Translations under genes and position numbers: made by a program
Shown here: positions 12,301 through 24,300 of the stretch, in pieces
Layout of the letters: every line of letters begins with the position of its first letter
How positions within the stretch are numbered: position 1 is the stretch's first letter
Notes under the pieces: generated by a model
Databases searched by the model: none
What the model was told of the DNA's origin: nothing
What the model saw: only the letters and a program-made list of their open reading frames with translations
Assembly: GCA_013399115.1 (NCBI GenBank)
Contig: VXAA01000921.1
Coordinates: forward strand, 54,858 to 118,857
Direction of reading: 5' to 3'
DNA length: 64,000 nt
Origin: Anseranas semipalmata
Taxonomy: Eukaryota > Chordata > Aves > Anseriformes > Anseranatidae

Positions 12301-15300
12301 CGGGCATGGGAATGCAGGCATGGTTTATTCCTGACGATGATTTTGTTAATTGCTGCTGCTCCCGCTGGTTGTCACCTTTCCTTTTGTTGAGCAGGGTCCC
12401 AGCCTCCGGCTGTCTGGAAATGGCCCTCTCCATCTCCAGAGCTTTATTTCCAGTGGGGCTCATAACGTGCAGCGTTATCCTCGGTTAGCAAACAGGCAGC
12501 GGTCATCTGAGCCCGTATGATATTTGAGAGCGTCACATCTTTTAAAGCCTGTTGTGAAAGGTTGGATCAGCTCGGGCTCCCACCTGGAAGAGATATGTAG
12601 AGGCTTGGCAGGTACCTGAATAGGTTAGGGCTGCATTATGAAATCTCTGTGAAGACTCAAAGGTCACTCCTTTCAAACACAGTCCTCTCTTACTCCTCTA
12701 AAATGTTACTCGTGTCACACACCAGGGACTATGACAGCTCCTTCCTTGTATAAGCAATTCGGTGTTAATCCTCTCCAATTTGGAAAGCTGAGCTCGATGT
12801 TCTTTTCACTGAGATGACGTGGGCTGTATTTCTTGGTGACGTGTTAATAATAATCAGCAGTCTTGGCTTGACTGGGAGCTTGGGAGTGGGGAATAATGTC
12901 CATCAGATCTTCAGCATTGCTCCAAAAATCCAGTGCAGCTGTACTAGCTGAATGGTTTGCTCTTCACTTGCATGTTAAGCAAGAGGACAGGGAGGTTTGC
13001 TGCCAGGCAAGAGAAATGGGAGTGTGGTGATAACAAGCCCAGGATCAAACCAGGGGTCTGTGTCCGTCGTCCTCTCCCTCGCAGTGCTCACGGATGGGAA
13101 ATGGGGCACCTAAGTTGTGCTCCTTCCTTTGGGAAAGGAAAGCTCCTGCCTGTGTGTGGTTGTGCCCAGCGCTCCCCGGGGCTGCCCCCAGCACTCCGGG
13201 CATGCCTCGTCCAGACCTCTTGTTCCCCTTTGATGAGGTCGTGCAGTGCGAGGGCATTTAACAAGGAAAATGGCAGTTTTCCAGCTACTACCTACATCAT
13301 TTTCTGTCTTTTTGATCCAGAGCAAGAGGCAAGCAAAAAGCTGTAGAGCAATAGAAACCAATTTCTGAACATGATTGACTTGAGTGCACTCCCTATTGTG
13401 GGGATTTGTCATCGAGATAATACCCGTGTTTTAACTCGACAAATTATGTCTTTTCACTTGCTCACATCAAACAAAGTGTCAGAGGGAGACAGTAACTGAG
13501 CTGCTGGGATCTTTGGGGGGTGCAGAGGAGTGGGGAGCGCTGCTCAGGCCAACTGCGTTCCCCGCGGTGCGATCCCCCCGCCGCCAAACACCCGCCCGTC
13601 TCCCAGCCCTTGCTGGTCCTCGCTTGCCAGCGCCGTGGGCAAGCGGCTGGTTTCTGCCTGGACAAAGGCACCCACCCGGAGCGCGGCGTGCTGCACCGCT
13701 GCGTGGTCAGGCTGGCCCGTGGCGGCCGCGTCTGGCACAGGAGCGAGGAGCCAGGCCTGTCCCTGTCCCTCCAGCGTCTGCGAGTCGGGGAGGAGAGGGG
13801 CGAGCTGAAGCATGAGACAAATTGCTGGCTGTCCTGCAGCCCCCTCCGGCAGGTCCCTGCTGCAGGAACGGTGCAGGCAGACAGGCGCTTGTCACCTGCC
13901 TGCCCACGGTGTTCCCAGCTCTGCTTTGCAGGAAGCTGAGGCCCGGGGAGCAGGCGGTTTTCCAGGGCTCCCGCAGACACCCAAGGCAGTGCCGGGCTGG
14001 GTGCCCTTGCAGGCTGCTGTCTCCCCGTCACGCTGTTGGATGATTTCGCCCCTCCTGATGTTTCTGGGGCCAGGATGGGCATGTCCGCGGCAGTGTTGTG
14101 AGGCTCCAGTGCCTGTTCCCTGCCAAGGGGCATGCTCTGATGGCCCAGGCGCATGCACTTAAAACTCCTCTTTTACATAATGCGATTAGCGTTTTTCTAG
14201 AGTAACCCCCTCCTAAGCAAGATGAATATTCAGCGTCGCCACCAGAATTTGCATTTAGAGCTTCCCGCTCTGCCCAGACAAGGACCCGCTGCCCGCCTCG
14301 CCCAGCAGACAAGTGGGTCCCTGGCGGGCTGTGAAGATGGGATGGAGAAGTGGCTTCAGGGATGGGTGTTTGTCCTGCGCAGGGAGCTAGGGGTGGAACG
14401 AGGGCTAAGGGTGCTGGTGGCTCTGGAAGCATTGGGCACGTTACTGGTGTTCGTTTGCTGTGCATCCTGAATCTGGCTTTATTAATGATGTTAATGATAA
14501 ATGATGGCATTTAGTTCACTGATTTGCTAGTGAAATTCAAAGGAACTGCTCATGTTGTAAAGACTTATTTCCTCTGCTGATTTGATCTAATTTAATTTAA
14601 TGCTGAAATCTTGAAACTTGTTTCTTCAGAAAGCCTTCATTTATAGCAAAAAATACCCCAAATTATCAAGAACATGATTTCCATTTAATTGTGCTGCTGT
14701 CGTAGGCATGACTACTTGGTGCTGCGTTTCACCAAGCTGACGCGGTGCGGTCGCTCGGGGGCTGAAGCGGGCAGCGGCTGGTGCTGCCCCGGCAGCCCCG
14801 TGCCACACACCTGATCTTTTCATCTCTGCTGCTGATTCTCTGCGGGGCCCTCGGCAATTCACTTCATCTCCCTGTGCTGCCGTTTCCCTGTCCACTAAGT
14901 GGCTCTGATTTGTTATGTGCTTGTTGGCACTGCAGAATGCTGAGGAGTCAGCACCAGCGCTCGGCTCTGCTCACGGAGGCTGGAAGGTGGCCTCGGCACC
15001 AAAATGCAAGTCTCCTTGTGAAGTCCTGGGACATGTGTGGTGCAAAGGTGCCTTCCGAGAGCTTCCTAGCAAAGCTGTGTCTTTCTGGAGGCTGCTGAAG
15101 AGGGAACAGTTACAAAAATAACATCATGAGAACCTGCGGATATATAGAAGCATGTAGGTATCTGCAGATATATAGATAGAAAGTTATCTATAGATCTTCT
15201 CACATAAAAGCGGATGCAGCTGTCTAAGGCCCTGGACTATCAGGGACGGTTTTATACTGAAGGCAGACCAGAGAACTGAATGCTTCCATCCAACCCTGAG

Positions 15301-18300
15301 GTGTTCGGCTCTGGAGAGTGTCACTGCAGCAGCGACGGATGAAGAGTTCTGCCCTCATTTGCTTGGCCTCACTCAGTCTGCAAAGTTTTCTTTGCAAGTC
15401 ATGATTGTAATTTGGGTAATCTTCCTGGCCTGCATAAACCTGTCATGCCACGGGCCGCTGAGGCTCCCCTGGCAGAGATGACAGCTGTGTGTGACTAATG
15501 AGTCCCCAGAAAAGTGAAACAAGTGCCCGGGGTGACGCGCCACCCTGCGCAGGACTAATTACATGGGCCATGGCTGCTCCAGGGGAGCTGGCGGCCGCTT
15601 CCCTTCTGGCTCAGGTGCCTCCCTGGCCTCACTGGCAGCTGTGCCCGGCCACTGCGGCCGAGCGGACGATCAGAGCGCGGCGCCGAGGGAGGTGCATTTG
15701 CTCATGGCTTGGCACAGTCCCTGGCCCCGCGGTGCTGGTGGGTGGCACAGCACGAGGGCCGGGCACGTCGCGGCTGGCACTGGAGCAGCGGGCGCAGAAC
15801 CGACCTCTCAGTGCTTGGGCAAATCGCCGCTGAGTCGACCTCTGTTCGACTCTGGTACAGGTTGCATTACTTGAGCACGAATAGCCACACATAGTGAAAT
15901 GCACTTTCTGTCCTTTGTGCTCAAAGTTTATTCCAAGGTGATAATACAAATTCGTTTTTTATCACTGTGCTAACACATATATCTTAGTTTGTATTTTGCA
16001 TGCCTTTGTGATACACAGCAAGAGTACAGGGCTTGCAGGATCACCCCTGTAGAAAAGCATCCAGCTGGGTTTCATGACTGTGCTGATCCGCCTTTCAGCC
16101 TGCCCCATGCTGGCAGTCAGACCCCATCCTGGCATACAGTCCCGTTTTCCAACAGTTCTGATGATCTCAATTTGAGTGTTCTAGCAGATGACAGCCCATT
16201 CCAGGTGTATTTTAAAGTCAGATTAATAGCGCAAATGTAGCAGCAGTGGCACGGTGCTGCTAATCTTCTGCGCACTGCAGCGATTATCCGCTTCCTCGTG
16301 ATGCTCGGGGGACTGTACGAGCGCGAGTAGGGACGATGCAGGGCAGAGGTGCTGCCGGCACCGTTGTCAGCTGCCACTCCTGTGTGCCTGCCCTGGTCAC
16401 ATGGAAATGGCTACATGATTTGCAAGAACTGGGGTCTGTTTGCAAGCAGCAGAAAACAGCTGATTGCATTGAGTAATGCATGCAATGAGTGACTCGTCTG
16501 GCTCTTCTCTGCGGAGCAGAAACAAAGACAAAGCAGCAGTTCCAGGAGGGCTGAACGTCTGGGTTCCCAGAAGGGAGCGATTTGCACCCCTAGGTTAATC
16601 AAGTGGCGTTTCCTGTCTTTTGCTGAAGCTTAAATTGCTTCCTGACTCTCCTCCGCAGGGCACGGAGGGGCCTGTGCGCGGGTTTGGGTGTCTGCCAGCG
16701 TGGAAGCGCACTGCGCAGCGCCCACCTCACTGGTGCTCTGCTCGCCGTCACGGGCCGACTCCTGCGGGGCCGTGGGTTAGGCAGGCGCTGCCGGGGCCCG
16801 GCCGGCCTGCACGCTGCGGGACAGGACCAGGAGGCTGCTGAGCGTGGCGTGTGCTGCGGTGCCGCGCTGCTGCTCTGCCGCGCAGCTCTGCTCTGGAGCC
16901 GGCCTCGCTGCGCAGAGCGTGCTTGTGTGGTGGGAAAATTGTTTTTGTTCAGCTCTGGGGGGGCTCGTAAACCGGAACAATAAGGGCTGCAGCCTGCCCT
17001 CGGGGCCACGTGCTGGCCAGAGCGATTCCAGCAGGAGCAGAGGATTTTCAGGCTCCCACCAACAGCCTGGGTGAAGTCAGGGTATGGCTGTGTGGCAGCA
17101 GGGCTCCGCCGGGACCAGTGCAGCCCAGGGACGCAGCACCCAGAGACATTGCCTGTGCGGGGTGCTGCTCGTGGAGCCGTGTGCCCTCGCCACACGGGAC
17201 TGCAGCCGAGGGGCTCGCGCCGGGACCCTCCGGTCTCACACATACTGGTGCAGGCAGGGGAGCAGTTGGACACCAGGGTGTCTAATGGCAGGGAAATGTG
17301 GGTGTTGCAGTCCTTCGAGGGCTTGGCCATTTGCTATGGTTCTTCTTCCTTTTTCTTATTATTATTTATTGTTATTTAAATGATGCCTGATCTGAAGTGT
17401 TAAGAAGGTGCTTTCGGTGCTACTGTCCATTCGTCTTACCTGTTTGCTCTGCAGACACAGAGAGGGGGTTCCTGAGATGCAGTGAAAGACGTGCACCATG
17501 TCTAGAGAAAGTGTGGCTTGCACACAGAGGTGTGCAGGCAAAGTGGTGCCAGGTCTGGGTCCTTCTAATCCCCAGGTTGGTTTTAGCTCTTTTGTGATTG
17601 CTTTTCATGCTGAAGTCTCTTCTCTCGAAGCCTCTGCAACCACCAAATGGGTGCCCGTGTGCACCAGCGTCGCTTTCTGCCCATCTAGCCTCCCGTCTGC
17701 TTCCTAGCGCTTATGCACGGCTTATCGGAAGTTTTGTTGATCTTCAAACACTGCTGCTGCTCTCATGCGGGGCCTGTTCTATTTTTAATGGGTACTGATA
17801 TCTGACTGGGCTTTGGCTTCCCTGCGAGACGAGAGGTCGTTCGTTTGTAATGAATTTTTGTTCTTTCATTGCAGCTTTGATTGCTTTCCCCATTTATTTC
17901 CTGGGAAGGCTGATAATTGCGCTGCGGAGATGAAACGCCGTGGGTCCCGCTCAGCCGAAGTCAGGCAAAAGGTCACCGCGTGTGCGGGTGCAACAGGGGA
18001 GGTTCTGGGCCGGAGCGAGCCCGGCGCCTCGGCTCCCAGTGTGGCTAGTCAGGTGCATTTATTTTTCCCCGTCGCGCTGGTACCCTGGTGCGGGAGCCAT
18101 AGAATCATAGAACAGAATCATAGAGGATGCCAGTGGCATGCAGCCCGTGTTGGAGGGAAATCGAACCCGGCACGTTCTGCCTCCGCGTTTTCTGCAGGGG
18201 GAAGCAGGCCGTGGGCTCGCACAGCGGGCGCAGGAGGGCTGCAGCCTGGAGGCCGCTCGCCTTCACTGGCCGGCAGTGGAGGCGTGGAGGCTGCTGCCCC

Positions 18301-21300
18301 ACCCTCACAGTTTGTTTGCTTGCTTGTAACCAAATGACCTGGTGTCAGGAAAACAATTGAATTGTGTTTTCTGCTTTCATTAAATCTTTCCATGTGGAGA
18401 GGGCTGTCAGCTGGGCACAGCAGCCTCCTCCCTGGGAGCCAAGGAGCTGTGCAGACTTGCAGCATTTTAATGCACCTGGTGCATGCAAACCTGGCCAGTA
18501 GGTGTTTGCAGGCCTCATCCCTGAGCCCTCTGCGGGCTCAGAACTCAGTAGTGACTCGGAGATGGCGTTCCGGCTCTCCAGCCCTCCGGCCCAGGCTGCT
18601 GTGAGTGGTGGGCGCCCTGGACCCCCCGGCGGGTGCACAGCTGGGCTGGGCGGGTGCTGGTCGTGGTCATGCTCGCGTGCAGGTGGCACCACGGCCTTTG
18701 ACTCCATCAGCTGGCACGTGCCAAAGCTGAGCTCCTTGCCTTCGCCAGGGCTGCGTCTCACCTGTGCCTGCTCCAGGGACTGGGGCAGATCTTTTCCTTG
18801 CAATGAGGTCTGGCTGCCCCTGTCCCGGGGGCTGCTTTGCAGATCCCGTGGCTGTACTTTTACAGGCTCAGGATCTACATGAAATGCACCAGTCAGCCTA
18901 AGGCTGCAGCAGCAAAAATCTTGATCTTCTCTGACCTTGATCCTCATGTAATGATGTGTGTCTGGGTTTTGAAGAGGGTATTGAACACTGAGCATCAGAA
19001 TGGCAGGGATCACACCCAGAACAAAAACAGGTTGGAAGTTTCCTTGTCTGATTGGTGGGTTTTCTGTATCCACCTGTAATTTGAAAAGTAATTAAGCTTT
19101 CCCAAAGTCACCTTTTACTGCTCTCAGTGCATACATCAGTGCCTGAATGGTTGCTCTGGGGGTTTGTCAACTCCTGATGCATAGGGATGCTTCATCTGAA
19201 GGGAAAAATACATATATCTGCCTCATGCTTTCTTGGTATTTCCTCTATGTCTTTCTAACTGAAGCCATAAAATAAATCTCTAATCAGATTACTTAGGGCT
19301 AGATGTAGCATAATCTAAAGCTCTGTTTCTTGTGATACTTCTCTTAAACCTGGATGTGCTCTTATCCTCTTCCTGCAGCACATTTTGAATGCTATAATCA
19401 CCTTCTCCCTAGTTTGCAAGCTCCAAAATCCTTTTCTTCTTATGCCAGGAAAATGGGAATGTGACTGCTCCTTTTGCAGAAAACCAGTTACTATTCCTGT
19501 CTTTTGGTCTGCGTTGCTCGTGCTCTCCTTTTGTCCCTCTCCTCCGCGTGCTGAGGTGTGGGCAGAGCACAGGCAGCACCTGGTCCCCGTCCTCGCCAGC
19601 GGCCTGGGCGTGCGTTGATGTTCCCAGCGCTCCCGGGCTCTGCTGCAGCCCTGAGCTGGGAGCGCGGGGCAGGGGCCAGCTCCAGGGGGGTTTCTGGGCA
19701 GGGAGCGTGTCTGTAGCATCCGGCCGGGATGCTGGGGACTTTGCGTGGAGAAGGTGTGTTTTGCACTCGAGGAAGGGAAGAGTCCCTGCCACTGCGGTGT
19801 GAACGAAGCCTGTCTCGTCTGCTGAGGGGTGGAAGCTGTGTGGCAGCAGTGGTCGCGGGCATCCGCTGCTGAGGCGCCGCTCCCACCCAGCCCAGCCCTC
19901 CCATCCTCTGCTCAGCCGCCGGCAGTGGCAAGGGGTGAGCACCCACCTGGGGTCCTGGTGGGTGCTGGGGGGGCTGAGGCGCACCCTGGCCCCGGCCAGA
20001 GCCCCCAGCCCTCCCGCGGCGGTGGCAACTGCTCGGCATATCTCGTGTAGTTACGGCGCTGCCCCTTGCCAGCGAGGCGGCCGTAAATATCTCTTGCCAA
20101 GGGAGGCGCAGAGGGCTCGCGGGACGTATCCTGCGCCGCCTGACGAGGCAGCGCGTGGCCGTGGGTCTGGCTGCAGAAGCCCTGAGTCACTGAGGCTGGG
20201 CTGCGCCTGTCTGCGGGTGCCGGGGCTCTGGCCGGCGTTCCCCGCATGAAATGCACTCGTCAGCAGCTGCCGGAGGTCAATAGACAGCTCCGAGCAGCCC
20301 CGGTGATTCAATCTCACTGAAGCATTAACATAGAAGCCAAAGCTATTCCATAAATGTACAGCTTTTCAATAATATTAATCATATCATTTATTCAGGGGGA
20401 GATTCTGTAATATCGGGAATGAAGGCTTGATCTTGTCACAGTGTGGTATTTTCAGATCCTTCTTTCTTAGCAAAGTGTCCAGAAGAAAATGCCAGGCATT
20501 GCACAAATGATCCAGCCACCCAGGTGATTTATTAATCATGGCGTATAATTGTTCCAACCTGAAATGAGTTCTCCCCAGCCCCTTGGGATTCAGTTTTGTA
20601 GTTAGCTGCAAAACTGTTTTCTCTGAAGCAAAAACGTCAGGGCAATTTTAGAGAGAGATTTATTTCTTCATAAAACAGCGGCAGCTGCTTAACTCAAAGG
20701 TTATTTAGTCACTGTAGAGGTAACATTGAATTTTAACAGGAAGGACAAAGACACAGAGGAGCCCAGAAGGCTGGCTGGGGGTGGGAGGTGCCCCCGAGCT
20801 CCTGCACCAGGTCAGCTCGGCCGCGGCTCCGTCCAGCCGAGGCCGGGGAGCTCCATGGGCGGGAGCTGGCAGCCTCTCTGGGGACCCGCTCCAGGGCTGA
20901 AGCAACCAACTCATTTTTCCTAATTTCCAGTCTAAGCCTCTCAAGCTGCAGCTTCCCATCTTACAAGACATCTGTTCATCATGGCGTAGACACCAGCTGG
21001 AGGGTGTTCTCCGGGTGCTGGCCCCGACAGGGTCTGTCTCAAACCTTCAGGGAGGGGATGCTCGGTTTGCATCGCCGCGTAAGGTGGCCGGAGTCACCCC
21101 AGCCCCGCAGAGCTGGGGAGGCTGCAGGAAGCGCGGGGCTGCGGGCAGTGTTTCTGCATCCCACCAGGATGCAGGCAGAACACTTGCCCCTTGCTGCAGC
21201 TCTGGCCGGAGCGCTGGCAGGGCGGTTTGATAGGATTCCCTCTTAAAAAAGAGTAAAGGACGAACCGGGGACGCACAGCACGGCCATACGCTGCAGGCGC

Positions 21301-24300
21301 CTACGCTCCTGCTTTGGAGGCAGTGGGAGACCTGGCTCTGCTCCCGGGTCAGGGTGCCCTGGGGCTCCTGTGCCATGCAGCTCGCCGTGCTCACAGCTTG
21401 CCGTGCTGCACAGCCCACTGTGCCTGCCCTGCTCCTGCTCCCCCGTTAGCCAAGCAGAAATCATCACTCTGTGTGCATGACGTGCCACTTCTTTGCAAGG
21501 ACAACCTGCCGGGCACGATGGGCAAGAGCAGCAGGCACTAGGGAAGGAAGGCTTCCCTGCCATCCTTCTCCAGTCTGTCCTGGAGCCCTTCATCGGACAG
21601 CAGGACATAAGAAATATAGGACAGCTTCGTCAGGGGCCCATGGCAGCCACGGCAGGGACAGGCGATGTCCTGGGAGCAGAAGTTCCCTGGTCCCCATTCA
21701 CCTGCGCTGTGTGCATGGCTGAGCAGCACTGGGAGCGCATCAGCCTTGCCTTCCCAGCAGTTACCTCCAAGGATGCTTACCCCAGTCGCTGTGGAGGTGA
21801 AGTGCTATGCGCTGCGTGGAGGAGTGACTGGAAGTCCGCTTGGGGAATGGAACCAGGGTTGAATTGGAGCCCAGAGGCTGCGTCCGGCTCCCTTGCTGCA
21901 TGGCTCCTGTTAGGAGCCTGTGCTGCCACTTTTTTCTTGCTAATGTTTTTTTGCTCATGGCTGTGGTCACAAGGACACATCCTCACAGTGCTTAGCAGGG
22001 CAGCAAAGGGGTCTCCAGGATTTCTACCCCAGCTGCTGCTGCTGCACGAGGGAGCACAAGTCCCTGGCACGGCCGAAGCTGCGACCTGAGCTGCTGCCTC
22101 CCTGCCCCGAGCCTTCACCCCCATGCAGCCCTTGCCATTAATCATCCTGCCTCTTCCTGTACGTTACAGATCAGATGCAAACAAAGTCCAGAAGAAATTG
22201 ATTACAGCAAAGACTCATTTGCAGTATTTGGGTGGAGAAGAAAATATGGCTAAGTGTGTCTACTTAAAGTGATTCTCTATTTCCAAATATGAGAGAATTG
22301 AACATCTTTAAAAATCAATACAAAGCCACTTCAGCATAAAACAAGAGAAGATTAATACTTAACTTGTCTGGAAATGGGGAAGAGAGACGGTGGAAGATGT
22401 CTCCAGAGACAGAGAGAGACTCAATGAAATTTGAAGCTGCTTGTTTAATGCGAGAGGTAAAAGGTTTAAAATTAAAACCCCTCCCCCTCCATTAAATGAA
22501 AGCTAATGAGGTGCTGCAGAATTGATATAATTTGGCATTGAAATGGGTTCTATTTTCTTTTTTTTTTTTTTTTTTTACTATGCCTCAGAAATTTGTCAGA
22601 CTGATGATTTCTGCTTGAAAGGAAGCAGCCAGATATTTTCTGCAAGAACAAAGGGATTTGTTGGTCCGACAAAAACTTTACTAAAAGGCTTCACAGTGTG
22701 AGTTAAGCGCTCTTCCCTTTCAGTGAGGATGAAGGTAGCATACTGGTTTAATGTACTTTTTTCCTCCTATCCGCTCACATCTTCTCACCCACTGCACATG
22801 GTTTGGCATCATCTGCTGCTGTCCCAAGGAGGCAGAAACACACATTCCAGGGGGGTTTGAGAACTGGTTGGGTTTTTCATTTTGGCAAAGTGGGTAACTC
22901 TATGCTTGGCTGAAATCACTGCATCTTCAGCTACTGCAGGAGAGGCCGTTCCTTTGCCCCAGCCTTCCCAGGGACCCACTCAAGATCTGTTAAAATATTA
23001 ATCTTAAAGTTTAGATCTCAATACTTTGAAGAGCTACGTGCTGCGTAGGTGAATGCGAATCGGGTGGCCATGACTGTATTGCAGTCAGGTTGTTCTGGGG
23101 TTGAATTAATGTGGCACAGTGACAAAAATAACATTTCACGTACTTTTATCTGACTTAGAGTGGAATGCATAAAGAAATTGCGATGAAGATGATGGGGATT
23201 TTTGTTGAATTTAAGGAACACATCTGATTAGAGGTTGTGGTGAAGTACTTAGATATTTAGATGTATGTAGATATAAAAGGCCAGAGCTAAGGTGGTGACG
23301 ATCTCGGGCGCGGCGGTGGGCAGGAGGAGGCAGCGCGAGTGGCAGATGTGCTCTGTGGCCTTTGCAAGCTGTTTGCTCCCGAGCAAACACATTTGTCAGG
23401 GACTTTTCCAGGAGAGCCCCACGCGCTGTTAATAATTGACTGCCCTGCCGAGAGGGTTTGCAGGCAGCTCGCGCTCCGCGTCCTGGTTGAGGTGGCCATC
23501 GGACGCCGTGCCTGCCCGTGGCAGGGTCCCCCCAGAAGTGCTGCCCCATGCCTGGGACGATCTGCTGACCTCCTCTCCAGGGGACCTGGTCCCCCTGGCA
23601 CCAGGAGATCCATGCTCTCCCTGCTTTAAGGTCGGGCTGATTAAAGCACACCCAGGGGAACGATTTCCTGGGCTTGGCCAGACGATGCAATAGGATTATT
23701 ATGACTTCTCTGAGGCTGGCTGTAGAGATGCAGAGCACGGGGGGGTTTTGGCCAGATGCCGATATCTCAGTCCTGCGGAGGACTAGAGTTCTGTGTGTAT
23801 GTGTTCTCATATCCTACATGCCTAAAACATGGACTGTGTTTTCATTCCCTCTAACAAGGAACATGTTCAGAATGCTGTAGCTAGTCCTGCGTCTAATTCC
23901 CGTGAAAATTCCACTAGCGAGGAGGAAGGTGAGGCGGGAGGTGAAGGGGAGGGAGGGCAGAGAGACCCAGCTGCTTTCTCACCATGGCAACAGAGACTTC
24001 CAGGGAAAGGTGCTGAGCTTGTGAAGTGGATCATTGACAGTTTACTTAATAAAAANCTGGAGCAAGTGGTGCACTGGCTCCCCCATGTAAGAGATGAGCT
24101 CGAGGGCTTGTGCTCTGTTGCGCTGCTCCCAGACCTGGCTCTGTGCAGCCCTGCAGCAGAGGGACGTCCATCCCCAGCACAAGCAGGGCTGGAGCCTGGC
24201 TTGGACCAGCCTAGAGCTGTCCCGTATGGGAAAGGTTTAAGAATGTCTGCAAAAGGCAGAAGGAAACGTTTGCAAGGCAGGAGAAAAAAATCCTTCACCC

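Noticed and set aside
13462..14154. 230-codon minus-strand frame with overlapping plus-strand frames
   Set aside because: Overlapping open frames on both strands indicate GC-rich noncoding DNA; no motif recognised.
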